The notes: generated from the sequence alone by a model not told the origin. A stretch of 63,202 nucleotides of DNA from Symplocastrum torsivum CPER-KK1 (GCA_019358875.1 JAHHIF010000039.1:1-63202); one strand, 5' to 3'; positions 27,759 to 37,100 are shown, numbered from the stretch's first letter. Numbers and translations are program-made.

Positions 27759-28110
27759 CTATAGCTATCAGCAGTCAGCTTTCAGCGGTCAGCTTTGGGT
27801 CAAATCGGCTCTAGTTAAGGAACGCTCTTCTCCCCTTAATTTCCTAACATTCGTGGCTACTGCTATAACTGCACAGGCAACATTGCCTTAGGAAAAGAAC
27901 CGAATCTTACTACCTTGCCAATCCTGCTGAGACTATTCAGTGGGAAATTTGTCTTGGGTACAACGGCAATAGAAGGGCGTGACACTTTTGCGATCGCACC
28001 TGGCTAAACTTTACATCTAGATAAGCCAGGATTGCCCCTTAATATGATTGCAAAAACTTATAAATTCAATTATTTTTATTTATAATCGTTCCTCCTACAA
28101 AAAATAGGTC
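27759..28110. other. Intergenic region after ssb
   Basis: About 350 bases. It starts with TCAGCGG/TCAGCTT tandem repeats (27764-27796). A 7-bp hairpin (CCTGGCT...AGCCAGG, 27999-28030) follows. No gene is seen. Confidence 0.45.
27764..27796. repeat. TCAGCTT-type short tandem repeat
   Basis: Tandem copies of the TCAGC(T/G)(T/G) heptamer directly after ssb. The family recurs at 39764-39799. Confidence 0.65.
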
Positions 28111-28407
28111 GTGTTTCAACTTCTTTATCCACTGGTTCATAGCCTCCAGCCATTTCTAGTGCCTCTGTGCTTCTGCCTAACCTGGGGGTTAATCATTCTC
28201 TTCTTCTTGACAGTCTTGTCAGCCGTTCAAGAAGGTGTAGTGACTGCCAAACGCTTGCATCAAATCCCTTGCACGAATTGCCAGTTCTTCACTAACGACC
28301 ATCGCCTTAAATGTACGGTGCATCCCTCCGATGCCAATACTGAGGCAGCAATTTACTGTTCAGACTATTGTTCCAGAAATAGAAATAATCAGGCGAGTGC
28401 CACTTAG
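28111..28407 (+). CDS. Conserved cyanobacterial membrane protein with Cys motif
   Basis: 98 residues from a GTG start. An N-terminal transmembrane helix (about 17-40) is followed by a short soluble part with four Cys: PCTNCQFFTNDHRLKC and YCSDYC. The Cys pattern suggests a metal site or disulphides. I recognise it as a cyanobacteria-type hypothetical but cannot assign a function. The cupin gene follows 40 bases downstream on the same strand. Confidence 0.7.
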   Translation: MFQLLYPLVHSLQPFLVPLCFCLTWGLIILFFLTVLSAVQEGVVTAKRLHQIPCTNCQFFTNDHRLKCTVHPSDANTEAAIYCSDYCSRNRNNQASAT

Positions 28408-28447
28408 GCTGTAGCCTAGCTTATGTGGTTATCAGGGCTAACAGGTT

Positions 28448-28813
28448 ATGCTGGTTCAAAAGCTAAATGCTTGTGTAGAGTTCATTGCGGGGGATGGTAC
28501 GCAACTCAGAGAGTTGTTGCACCCAGATAAGCAACCACTAGAGTTGCGTTATAGCTTGGCACACGCAACCGTCCCTGTGGGGCAAACTTCGGCACCGCAC
28601 TCATTAACAACGTCTGAGGTTTACTACATCCTCACTGGCACAGGTGAGATGTATATTGATGATGAAATTCAGAAAGTGGAACCGGGAGATGCGGTGTACA
28701 TCCCCCCAAATGCCAAGCAGTTTATCCGTAATTCTGGAGTAGAACCCTTAGTATTCATCTGCATTGTTGATCCAGCTTGGCGAGAGGAAGACGAGACAGT
28801 TTACCAGATGTAA
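28448..28813 (+). CDS. Cupin-domain protein
   Basis: 121 residues with a single cupin barrel: motif 1 around PHSLTTSEVYYILTGTGEM (metal-binding His and Glu) and motif 2 PGDAVYIPPNAKQFIRN. The second motif lacks the usual His, so the metal site is partial. Small single-cupin proteins bind metals or small ligands, or act as isomerases or dioxygenases; the function here is open. Probably in one unit with the preceding membrane protein. Confidence 0.85.
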   Translation: MLVQKLNACVEFIAGDGTQLRELLHPDKQPLELRYSLAHATVPVGQTSAPHSLTTSEVYYILTGTGEMYIDDEIQKVEPGDAVYIPPNAKQFIRNSGVEPLVFICIVDPAWREEDETVYQM

Positions 28814-29384
28814 CTGCTGCTAAATTAGAAAGCTTAAAACAACAACAGCACTCAATCTAGACCTACCGCTTGATTTCCTCTTTTGAGCAATTTAACGCGG
28901 AGTTGCAATGAACTAACCCGTTCAATTGTATTGCTCCCAGTTTTCTAGCTGAGGAAATATCAGTTTTCCAGTTGAGCGCTGATGTTGTTGTTTAATGAGA
29001 CAGATGTTAGATAAAACAGCGGTTTTTTACCTCTTTTCTTGAATGTGAACTTCGCTGTGGTTTCTGTCAGAGAAGCTTTGTAGCTTCAATTACTAATGTA
29101 CCTACTCTCTCTTCTAGATACAAGCAAATGAAATGTAAGTTTACTTTTTGAGGATAACTACTATTAACATTGCAAAATAAAGTTAAGTGAGAATCGGGTG
29201 TTAGGGAATTGTTCCTAATCTAGTTTGATGGTAGATTTTTAAATAACAATACTACAAAAAAACTGAAGGCTTCTTCAACAGTAGGGATAGCGGTTACCAC
29301 GATTGTGTCGCTTTCTTGAGCCGTGCCTTCATGTTTTTCCGATCGCGCTGCCGATCTGATAACCTAAAAGCGTATTAAATATTC
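28814..29384. other. Intergenic region between the cupin gene and a small ORF
   Basis: About 570 AT-rich bases. No ORF above 30 codons looks real, and I see no RNA gene or repeat. Confidence 0.4.
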
Positions 29385-29651
29385 TTGAATGAGAGTCAGC
29401 TAGTGAAGCGGCGTGAGTGGATAGAGTTACGAGAGCTTTTTGGCAAAGAGGCAGTAGACGAAGTGCTTGCCAATCAGCAACACTATGAGGAATGGGCATT
29501 TAATCACTCTAAAGAAGTCTCCAAAGCCGCTCGACTTCTATCTGAACTGAGTAACGACACTCAGGCGGCGGTGCTGTTTGTAAAGCAACTAGATGCTGCA
29601 CTGAAAGGCGCTTTGATAGTTACAATGCTTCGGTATTACACAACTCGCTAA
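29385..29651 (+). CDS. Small hypothetical helical protein
   Basis: 88 residues from a TTG; a GTG at 29403 with GAGAG in front is an alternative. It is predicted mostly helical and charged (REWIELRELFGKEAVDEVL, HSKEVSKAARLL), with a more hydrophobic C-terminal helix. No family is recognised. The amphipathic composition favours a real gene, but the weak start signals leave doubt. Confidence 0.45.
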   Translation: MNESQLVKRREWIELRELFGKEAVDEVLANQQHYEEWAFNHSKEVSKAARLLSELSNDTQAAVLFVKQLDAALKGALIVTMLRYYTTR

Positions 29652-29732
29652 ATTACTTGGTTTTCAGGGAAACGAGTTTCGGTAACGGCTGGACATTACG
29701 CTAAATCTTTCCCGTAACCATATACAGCAAGA

Positions 29733-29767
29733 AAAAGGGGAGTAAGAGCCACCTCTTTACCCCCCTT
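29733..29767. terminator. Hairpin between convergent small genes
   Basis: AAAGGGGAGTAAGAG pairs with CTCTTTACCCCCCTT around a 4-base loop, with one or two mismatches. It lies between the small ORF at 29385 and the hli gene at 29907, which converge. Confidence 0.4.
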
Positions 29768-29906
29768 AGCCGCAAGACTTAGAAAACTAGAATTTCAATA
29801 ATCCCTGTTACGACAGACGCAACTAGAGCGATCGCTTTTATACTCCTGCATCTCTGAACTAGAACTCAGAGCCGTGTCTTTTTATCAATAAGACAGCACT
29901 GACTGA

Positions 29907-30050
29907 TTACATCAAGCCGATTTGTTGCAGAATGTTTTGCCCTGTAATCCACTCAGTCGCTAAACCAATCACGAAGCCTAGCATCGCCAAACGACCATTC
30001 CAGGTTTCAGCAAAAGGAGTAAAACCAAACTTAGGCTTTTGTTCTTGCAT
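29907..30050 (-). CDS. High-light-inducible protein, 47 residues
   Basis: A short gene read from the ATG at 30050: it begins MQEQKPKFGFTPFAETWNG and ends ILQQIGLM. It has the full Hlip core TWNGRLAMLGF and one transmembrane helix with ATEWITGQ, the second conserved block of single-helix CAB-like proteins. It should bind chlorophyll in the thylakoid membrane, like its longer relative at 10574. Upstream there are two TGTAA half-sites (30054, 30076), but not at HLR1 spacing. Confidence 0.9.
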   Translation of the reverse strand: MQEQKPKFGFTPFAETWNGRLAMLGFVIGLATEWITGQNILQQIGLM

Positions 30051-30329
30051 TACTGTAAATTTAGGAATCCTTCTCTGTAATAAAATTTAACCTCATTTTA
30101 AATAAAAAGCAACATTTATTTAGATTCACTTCGAGATAAATCTGGTAGTAGAAATGCGATCGCTTCCAGAACCATCGTGCTGCTGAGTAGCACCATTGAA
30201 CAAGAAGAACACAGAAGTTCAGGAGTTCAGGAGAGCATTGCGCCTCCTTGCAAAAAGGCAAAGTCTCTCGCGCCACTTCCAATCTCAACAACTACCCTGG
30301 AAATAAGTCGCAATATACCAATTTTTGCC

Positions 30330-31718
30330 ATGAAACCCTTGCGTTTCCTGACACTCCTGCTTCTCCTGAGTGCCCCTACTGCCTGTAGCTTACCTAATCG
30401 CTCAATCGTAGAACCAACCTCATCACAGGCACAACAATCTCCCTCTGAGGAATCCCCTCAAACGGCACAGCAACCCGCTGAAACACCTACCCAGCCCAAA
30501 CAGCAAACTGCTGTCCCAACAAAAAACCGTGTTCGTACTCAGCCACTAACGCCTCAACCGATTCAAATTACTCTCGACAATTTACCGGAACCCTTCGCTA
30601 CCAATAGCGCCTCCAAGTCACCCAACGTCATCGACATACCGCAAAACCCAACCCTGAAGGTACCAGCAGGTTTCCAAGTCAACGTCTATGCTGACGGTTT
30701 GGATGCTCCACGCTGGCTTGCCTTGACACCCAGTGGTGATGTACTGGTAACCGAAACAAGGGCAAACCGCATTCGTATCCTGCGCGACACCAACGGTGAT
30801 GGCGTTGCCGATGTCAACAAAACCTTTGCTACCGCGCAAAATGGTGTAGACATTCCCTTTGGTATGACCTTTGCGGGTAACACCTTCTTTCTCGCTAATA
30901 CGGGTGAAGTGCGGCGCTACCGCTATACTCCAGGTCAACAGCAACTCAATGGCGGAGGGCAAAAAATTGCTGACCTCACCCCTGGTGGATATAACCAGCA
31001 CTGGACACGTAACGTAGTCGCCGCACCCGATGGCAGAAAGCTCTACGTCACGGTTGGTTCACGCTCAAATGTTGATGAAGAACCACTGCCTCGTGCCTCT
31101 GTACAGGTTATGAACCTGGATGGTTCCAACCAACAAACTTTCGCCTACGGTTTACGCAATCCAGTCGGACTGAACTTTCACCCCACTACAGGCGAACTTT
31201 ATGCCACGGTTAATGAACGAGATGGTTTGGGTGATGACTTGGTACCCGATTACTTCACCCGCGTACAACAGGGGGGATTTTACGGCTGGCCCTATGCCTA
31301 CCTGACACCAAATCGTATCGACCCACGTCAAGCAACCAACGGGCAAAGCAAACGTCCTGACTTGGTAGCCCAAACCACAACTCCCGATGTCCTGTTCCAA
31401 GCTCACTCAGCAGCCTTGGGATTACAGTTTTATGATGGACAAACCTTTCCTGAAAGATATCGTAATGGTGCCTTTGTAGCCTTTCGTGGCTCGTGGAACC
31501 GCGACCAAGGCACTGGTTACAAAGTCGTCTTTGTTCCCTTTGATGCCTCTGGACAGCCTCAAGGCTATTACGAAGACTTCCTGACTGGGTTTCTCCTCGA
31601 TCCTTCTAGACCAACAACTTGGGGACGCCCAGTTGGGTTACTAGTACTACCTGATGGCAGCCTGTTATTGACTGAAGAAGCGAATAACCGCATTTACCGC
31701 ATTCAGTATCGTGGATGA
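30330..31718 (+). CDS. PQQ-dependent sugar dehydrogenase-like (sorbosone dehydrogenase) lipoprotein
   Basis: 462 residues from the ATG at 30330 (MKPLRFLTLLLLL), chosen because it starts a signal peptide; the frame is open further upstream. A probable lipobox Cys is in PTACS, then a Pro/Gln/Thr linker to about residue 110, then the six-bladed propeller of the GSDH family (LTPSGDVLVTETRANRIRIL, RNPVGLNFHPTTGELYATVNERDGLGDDLVPD, FRGSWNRD). Relatives oxidise aldose sugars with PQQ. I see no PQQ synthesis genes here, so substrate and cofactor use are open. Envelope-located. Confidence 0.87.
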   Translation: MKPLRFLTLLLLLSAPTACSLPNRSIVEPTSSQAQQSPSEESPQTAQQPAETPTQPKQQTAVPTKNRVRTQPLTPQPIQITLDNLPEPFATNSASKSPNVIDIPQNPTLKVPAGFQVNVYADGLDAPRWLALTPSGDVLVTETRANRIRILRDTNGDGVADVNKTFATAQNGVDIPFGMTFAGNTFFLANTGEVRRYRYTPGQQQLNGGGQKIADLTPGGYNQHWTRNVVAAPDGRKLYVTVGSRSNVDEEPLPRASVQVMNLDGSNQQTFAYGLRNPVGLNFHPTTGELYATVNERDGLGDDLVPDYFTRVQQGGFYGWPYAYLTPNRIDPRQATNGQSKRPDLVAQTTTPDVLFQAHSAALGLQFYDGQTFPERYRNGAFVAFRGSWNRDQGTGYKVVFVPFDASGQPQGYYEDFLTGFLLDPSRPTTWGRPVGLLVLPDGSLLLTEEANNRIYRIQYRG

Positions 31719-31721
31719 TTA

Positions 31722-31752
31722 GTTGTTGGTGGTTGGTTGTTAGTTGTTAGAC
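31722..31752. repeat. TTAGTTG-type short tandem repeat
   Basis: Tandem TTGGTGG/TTGGTTG/TTAGTTG units between the dehydrogenase stop and the pentapeptide gene. Confidence 0.6.
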
Positions 31753-31782
31753 ACCATGAGACAAAAGCTCACAAACGTTGGG

Positions 31783-33123
31783 ATGAAAATTTTTCTTACG
31801 CCTTCTGCCTTCTGCCCTCTGCCTTCTGCCTTCTTTTCAACGTTCACCTTAGTCAAGGGGATAAGGGGGGGGTTAGCCTATGGTGTCTTAGGTTTTGTGT
31901 CTACCTGCTTAATTAGCCAAGGGTTTGCCACCACTGCTAATGCTGCCAATCCCAAACATCTTGAACAACTACTGAATACTAAGGCTTGTCCTAAGTGTGA
32001 TTTGAGGGACGCCCAGCTTAGTGATGTTAATCTCCTGGAAGCAGACCTAAGTGGTGCGAACCTAGATGGGGCAAATCTTCGAGGAGCAAACCTCGCCGGT
32101 GCTAATCTCAGCGGTGCTAAGTTAATCGGTGTCCAGCTAACGGAAGCTAACCTTCAAGGTGCCAATTTGAGGCAGGCAAAGTTAGGGCTAAAAGAAGAGG
32201 ACTCTGAGGAAATTGTTGCTGATTTGCAAGAAGCCAACCTTCAGGGGGCTAACTTATCGGCGGCTGACCTTACAGGTGCGCTGTTGACTAATGCTAACCT
32301 TGCCCAAGCCCAACTCGATTATGCAACTCTGGCAGCGGCGGACTTGAGCGAGGTTGACTTGACTGGTTCTAACCTGGCAGGTGCGAATCTCTCTGAGGCA
32401 AATTTACAAAATGCACAACTGAAGATTGCTAAACTCAGCGGGGCAAATCTGAGTTACACCTTGCTCAATGGGGCAAATCTGGATACAGCAAATGCTGATA
32501 GTGTGAACTTGAGCGGTGCTGATTTAGAGGGAGCTTCTTTAAATGAAGCTGACTTGAATGCGGCAATCCTCACTGAGGCATCACTGGTGAATGTGAGTTT
32601 AATTGCTGCTAATCTCCAGAGAGCGAATTTGAGTAGTGCTAAGCTTACCGGGGCGACGTTGAAGGGTGCGGGTCTGAACCGTGCTAATCTGAGTGCGGCA
32701 AATCTAGAGCGTGCTGATTTGACAAATGCCAAACTTGCGATCGCAAACCTCACAAATGCCCAACTCACAGCAGCTAAACTTCAGTTTGCTTACCTACACA
32801 GTGCTAATCTTACTAATGCCAACTTGACTGGTGTTGACTTACGGTCAGCTCAACTGCGTTCTGCTGACTTAACGAAGGCTATCTTGGTAGGAGCAACCCT
32901 AGAACGCGCAGGTCTTATCAGTGCCCAGTTGACGGGGGCAAACCTAACTTACTCCAACTTAACCCTGTGCGACTTAAGGGGGGCAAACTTGACGGATGCT
33001 AATCTGAGTTTTGCCAATCTAAATCAAGCGGACTTAGAGCTTGCTTCAGTGGTTAATGCCAATCTCAGTGGTGCTAATCTGAGTGAGGCAAAACTCAAAG
33101 GTGTCATTGGGCTTAACCGATAG
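31783..33123 (+). CDS. Secreted pentapeptide-repeat protein
   Basis: 446 residues from the ATG at 31783; ATG 31756 is also possible. After a signal peptide ending near ATTANAA comes LLNTKACPKCDLRDAQL, a short Cys-containing cap seen in many cyanobacterial members. About 75 pentapeptide units A(D/N)LXX follow, which form a four-sided beta-helix. Such proteins are abundant in cyanobacterial periplasm and lumen, with unknown role. The N-terminus runs through a TTCTGCC tandem repeat (31801-31833), which encodes the unusual stretch TPSAFCPLPSAF, so the true start and signal peptide are uncertain. Confidence 0.82.
   Translation: MKIFLTPSAFCPLPSAFFSTFTLVKGIRGGLAYGVLGFVSTCLISQGFATTANAANPKHLEQLLNTKACPKCDLRDAQLSDVNLLEADLSGANLDGANLRGANLAGANLSGAKLIGVQLTEANLQGANLRQAKLGLKEEDSEEIVADLQEANLQGANLSAADLTGALLTNANLAQAQLDYATLAAADLSEVDLTGSNLAGANLSEANLQNAQLKIAKLSGANLSYTLLNGANLDTANADSVNLSGADLEGASLNEADLNAAILTEASLVNVSLIAANLQRANLSSAKLTGATLKGAGLNRANLSAANLERADLTNAKLAIANLTNAQLTAAKLQFAYLHSANLTNANLTGVDLRSAQLRSADLTKAILVGATLERAGLISAQLTGANLTYSNLTLCDLRGANLTDANLSFANLNQADLELASVVNANLSGANLSEAKLKGVIGLNR
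31801..31833. repeat. TTCTGCC short tandem repeat inside a signal-peptide region
   Basis: Four and a half copies of TTCTGCC/CTCTGCC, a type normally intergenic, here within the open frame of the pentapeptide gene. Confidence 0.65.
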
Positions 33124-33396
33124 TAGTCGCCTAGTCACTCAGTGTATGTATAAGCTGCAAGCCGTCCTATCTTGTTTGCTTCAACTTGAAAGAGTCGAAG
33201 ATGCCGGATAGCGTAAGCTACAGCTAGAAGAATGGAGTGGAGTTAGGCAGTAGATAGCAACGGGGCAAAAATCTGTGAGACTATAGCCAGATATCCTCCA
33301 CTGATTGTCAAGAGCGTCATCTGACACTTGAGATAATCTGCTCTATCGTGCCGTGCCAAGGTCACTTCCCTTTGCTCACAAAAAGCATCTCCATTT

Positions 33397-35178
33397 ATGC
33401 AACTGCAAAATTCTCTGCGTCGAACTAAGATTGTTGCCACGATTGGCCCTGCCACCAGTCGCCCAGACGTTCTGAAAGCGCTGATCAAAGCAGGTGCCAC
33501 TACTTTACGACTCAATTTCTCTCACGGCACTCATGAAGACCACCAGCGCAGTATTCGTCTGATACGCCAAACTGCATTTGAACTCAATCAGCCAGTTGGG
33601 ATTTTACAAGACTTACAAGGACCGAAAATTCGCTTAGGCAAGTTTGAGGAAGGCCCAATTGTCCTCAATAAAGGCGATCGCTATACCTTAACAAGCGAAT
33701 TCATGCTTGGTAACCAAGAAATGAGTTGCGTTACCTACGAACCACTAGCGGATGAAGTGCCAGCCGGAGCAACAATTCTTCTGGATGACGGCAAAGTCGA
33801 AATGTATGTCGAAGAAGTAGACAAAGTTAAACGTGCTTTGCACTGTCGCGTCGTCGTCGCTGGCACCCTTTCCAATAACAAAGGCGTGAACTTCCCCGGT
33901 GTCTACTTATCCATTAAGGCGATGACCGATAAAGACCGGCAGGATTTAATGTTCGGTCTGGATCAAGGAGTTGACTGGGTGGCGTTAAGCTTTGTCCGTA
34001 ACCCTCAAGATGTCTTAGAAATCAAAGAACTGATTGCTAGTGCCGGGAAACAGGTCCCCGTGATTGCCAAGATCGAAAAGCACGAAGCGATCGAGCAAAT
34101 GGAGGCGATTCTCTCTCTGTGTGACGGCGTGATGGTTGCCAGAGGCGACTTGGGGGTTGAACTGCCAGCCGAGGATGTCCCTATCCTGCAAAAGCGACTG
34201 ATTGCCACAGCCAACCGCTTGGGAATTCCGGTCATCACCGCTACCCAGATGCTGGACAGCATGGTTCACTCACCTCGACCGACTCGTGCTGAGATATCCG
34301 ATGTTGCGAATGCGATTCTCGATGGTACCGATGCCGTGATGCTATCGAATGAAACCGCTGTCGGGAAATACCCTGTTGAAGCCGTAGAGACAATGGCGCG
34401 AATTGCTGTAAGGATTGAGCGGGAACAAATCAGTCGCAAAACCGAGGACACCCGACGCTCGATTCCCAATGCGATTTCCCAGGCTGTTGGTCAAATTGCC
34501 GAGCAATTACAAGCCTCCGCGATTATGACACTAACAAAAACAGGTGCTACTGCCCGTAATGTCTCCAAGTTCCGACCCTTCACACCCATTCTGGCAATAA
34601 CACCCCACGTTGATGTTGCACGACAGTTACAACTTGTATGGGGAGTCAAACCCTTATTAGTGCTAGATTTACCCTCCACAGGTCAAACCTTCCAAGCGGC
34701 AATTAACGTCGCTCAAGAAAAGCAACTTCTGGCAGAGGGGAATTTAGTGGTAATGACAGCAGGTACACTCCAAGGCGTTCCGGGGTCAACCGACTTGATT
34801 AAAGTTGAGGTTGTAACCGCTGTTCTTGGTCAAGGAATTGGTATTGGTCAAGGTTCGGTTAGTGGCCTTGCTCGTGTGGCTCATCGCGCTATGGACGTGG
34901 GAAACTTCAACCCAGGAGAAATTCTCGTCGCCTCGTCAACTAATGCTGATTATGTCGAAGCAATTCGTAAGGCATCTGGAATTATTACAGAAGACGAAAG
35001 TCTAACGAGTCATGCTGCCGTGATTGGCTTACGTCTCGGAGTGCCAGTAATTGTTGGTGTCAAGAATGCTACCCAAATCATTCGGGATGGCGCCATTTTG
35101 ACACTAGATACCCATCGCGGCTTAGTTTATTCTGGTGCAATTGGCGCAAGTCCAGCAAATGGAGTGCTGATGGTTTAG
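33397..35178 (+). CDS. pyk: Pyruvate kinase with C-terminal PEP-utilising-type domain
   Basis: 593 residues. The core (about 1-475) converts PEP and ADP to pyruvate and ATP: TKIVATIGPAT, RLNFSHG, LQDLQGPKIRLG, and the Mg/K region VARGDLGVE. The extra C-terminal domain (about 490-590) looks like the swivelling phosphohistidine domain of PEP-utilising enzymes, with the conserved TSHAAVIG. This is the long cyanobacterial/Bacillus form; in those the extra domain modulates activity or stability rather than catalysis. Confidence 0.95.
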   Translation: MQLQNSLRRTKIVATIGPATSRPDVLKALIKAGATTLRLNFSHGTHEDHQRSIRLIRQTAFELNQPVGILQDLQGPKIRLGKFEEGPIVLNKGDRYTLTSEFMLGNQEMSCVTYEPLADEVPAGATILLDDGKVEMYVEEVDKVKRALHCRVVVAGTLSNNKGVNFPGVYLSIKAMTDKDRQDLMFGLDQGVDWVALSFVRNPQDVLEIKELIASAGKQVPVIAKIEKHEAIEQMEAILSLCDGVMVARGDLGVELPAEDVPILQKRLIATANRLGIPVITATQMLDSMVHSPRPTRAEISDVANAILDGTDAVMLSNETAVGKYPVEAVETMARIAVRIEREQISRKTEDTRRSIPNAISQAVGQIAEQLQASAIMTLTKTGATARNVSKFRPFTPILAITPHVDVARQLQLVWGVKPLLVLDLPSTGQTFQAAINVAQEKQLLAEGNLVVMTAGTLQGVPGSTDLIKVEVVTAVLGQGIGIGQGSVSGLARVAHRAMDVGNFNPGEILVASSTNADYVEAIRKASGIITEDESLTSHAAVIGLRLGVPVIVGVKNATQIIRDGAILTLDTHRGLVYSGAIGASPANGVLMV

Positions 35179-35216
35179 CCTGTGCGGTTGAACGATTCTT
35201 TGCGCTAAATACTCCT

Positions 35217-35256
35217 AACTCCCCATCCCTAGATATTCTTCTATCGGGAAGGGAGT
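35217..35256 (+). terminator. Possible hairpin terminator after pyk
   Basis: ACTCCC...TCCC...GATA can pair with TATC GGGA AGGGAGT about 40 bases past the pyk stop, with two bulges. There is no U tract. Confidence 0.3.
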
Positions 35257-35373
35257 AAGTGTATTGAACCAGAACGTTCTCTCCTCCTATGGCAAAAGGC
35301 AAAAGGTTGACGGGTCTTGTTTCTGTATGAAAGCGAGAGTCAAGAGTCGCTATAGCGACTGCTATATTTTCCC

Positions 35374-35814
35374 TCAAGTGTGACTATGCCCATAAGCCCC
35401 CATTTCTGGCTGAAAGGGTACGACTTCCTCTTTTACCTGCATTCCTAAGTGTTCCAGCATTGTCTGCAACACATGGTCAGGAGACAACCGTACATAATTA
35501 GGAGCAACCTCTATGGGTACATGGCGATTACCCAGATGGTAAGCGGCTCGCATTAGAGCCACTGGGATCTGAGATGTCACTGTTAGCACAGGTTCCGGTT
35601 TAGCAAGAATCCGAACAACCACGTCGCCATCCTCAGATTGCAGTAAATCCCCATTATGCAAAACAGTTCCTCTGGGTAGGCGCAAATACACTTCCTTACC
35701 ATCAGCTGTATCAAAACGATGGCGTGTCCGGGTACGTTCCTCAGCAGTGAGCGAGAGGGTAAAGCTAAATGCTACCTCCTCCGTTGTAGGCAACCGTTGT
35801 GTAAGAGTCAGCAT
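35374..35814 (-). CDS. ureE: Urease accessory protein UreE
   Basis: 146 residues with the N-terminal peptide-binding domain (LPRGTVLHNGDLL) and the C-terminal nickel-binding domain (AYHLGNRHVPIEV, DHVLQTMLEHLG). The tail GHSHT is a short His-containing metal end. UreE is the metallochaperone that hands Ni to urease. No other urease gene is visible nearby, so it is either a detached member of the set or part of a cluster elsewhere. Confidence 0.93.
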   Translation of the reverse strand: MLTLTQRLPTTEEVAFSFTLSLTAEERTRTRHRFDTADGKEVYLRLPRGTVLHNGDLLQSEDGDVVVRILAKPEPVLTVTSQIPVALMRAAYHLGNRHVPIEVAPNYVRLSPDHVLQTMLEHLGMQVKEEVVPFQPEMGAYGHSHT

Positions 35815-35851
35815 TGCGACAAAAAGAACTTAGTGTTTAAGCACCCAACGA

Positions 35852-36436
35852 TCATTGGAGGCGAACCAATTCATTTTGAATTCGTTTGAGTAACTCCGAA
35901 TCTGATTGAGCAGTCACAGTAATTGCATTAAATTGCGTCATTGTCAATCCTTGAGTTTCACCAATGTCTTTGGCTCGTTCGCAGTAGTTCACGGCAATGT
36001 CTCGAACATTACCTGGTAGAGCATAAATGGTGTCAGCTTGGGTGCAGCTAAAGTTAGGAACCTGCTCCTCGTTGATGATTTGCTGGATTTCGCTGTATGC
36101 TGCTTGACGGCTTTGCTCGATCGCTAAAACGGCTTTAGCGTAGTTTTCTACTTCTTCAACGCTAACTGTTGTCACAGTGGCGATGGGGGAGGGAGTCTCT
36201 GAGGCGGAATTAGAAGAACAGCTCGATATAATCGCTGTGGCTCCAAGCAGCCAAGCCATAGACAAGATAACCCTGATTAACGACTCCCTGCGGGATAGCT
36301 GTGTGGCTGAGGTACCGTAGCTAGTGGGAAGGAATGAACGTAGACTCACTACGGCAACACTCGCACGCCTCAGTATTTGGCTGGAGCAAGTTTGGCACAT
36401 TAGAGCAAAAGGGTTCTTCATAAATGCAGGTGGCAC
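35852..36436 (-). CDS. DUF4168 lipoprotein-like protein
   Basis: 194 residues from the first ATG; the start is uncertain because the hydrophobic signal only appears at about residue 55-71 (RVILSMAWLLGATAIISSC), ending in a lipobox-like Cys. Internal ATGs at 36421 and later are candidates. The mature domain matches DUF4168: EEVENYAKAVLAIEQSRQAAY and FNAITVTAQSDSELLKRIQNEL. Envelope protein, function unknown. It is paralogous to the next gene. Confidence 0.75.
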   Translation of the reverse strand: MPPAFMKNPFALMCQTCSSQILRRASVAVVSLRSFLPTSYGTSATQLSRRESLIRVILSMAWLLGATAIISSCSSNSASETPSPIATVTTVSVEEVENYAKAVLAIEQSRQAAYSEIQQIINEEQVPNFSCTQADTIYALPGNVRDIAVNYCERAKDIGETQGLTMTQFNAITVTAQSDSELLKRIQNELVRLQ

Positions 36437-36614
36437 AGGAAATGTGAAATCCTTAAAAACGTGCCTCTATCTTTCGATATTGCCTTGCAAAACGTCAATA
36501 GTTGACAGGTAAAGTTCCTCTTTTTCTTTATGGCAAGAATGAAAAAAACCACTTGTCTTGCCTTTTGCTCCGGCATTAAAGACTCATGTCAATCCGACAA
36601 ATCCCGCAAAAATT

Positions 36615-37100
36615 TTATTGTTGGAGGCGTCGTAATTCACTTTGAATCCGTGCGTGTAAACCTTGGTTTCTTTGCATGAGAGTTGTAATTTCATTGAATC
36701 GACCAGTCTTTCCTCTGGGGAAGAAATTTGCCACAATGGCTGAAGACTGGTTACAGTAGTTCAGGGCGATCGTTCGCGCTCCAGCCGGGAGCGCTGTGAT
36801 GCTTGCCGGACGACCGCAAACAATGTCGGGAATGTTCCCAGAGCCAATGATCAGCTTGATTTCGCTGTAGGCTTGTTGACGCAGTGGCTCCATTGCCAAG
36901 ACGGCTCGTGCATAGCGTGTGATTTCTTCTGCACTAACCTCTTGAGCATAAGCCGTTGAACTGAAGACAAAGGATTGGGAGTTTCTGGAGTACTCTGGCG
37001 TGAGTCCAGAAAGCAAACCCATTGTAGCAAGTGCCCCCACAACGAAGAATTGGGAGAAGGTTCGGTTAAGACGACGGCGAGAACAGTATAAAGTCATCAT
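36615..37100 (-). CDS. DUF4168 secreted protein
   Basis: 161 residues with an N-terminal signal segment (FFVVGALATMGLLSG, cleavage near STAYAQE) and a DUF4168 domain: EEITRYARAVLAMEPLRQQAY and FNEITTLMQRNQGLHARIQSEL. It shares a layout with the gene at 35852: two helices and a Cys pair (IVCG, NYCN). A tandem duplication with later divergence is likely. Function unknown. Confidence 0.8.
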   Translation of the reverse strand: MMTLYCSRRRLNRTFSQFFVVGALATMGLLSGLTPEYSRNSQSFVFSSTAYAQEVSAEEITRYARAVLAMEPLRQQAYSEIKLIIGSGNIPDIVCGRPASITALPAGARTIALNYCNQSSAIVANFFPRGKTGRFNEITTLMQRNQGLHARIQSELRRLQQ

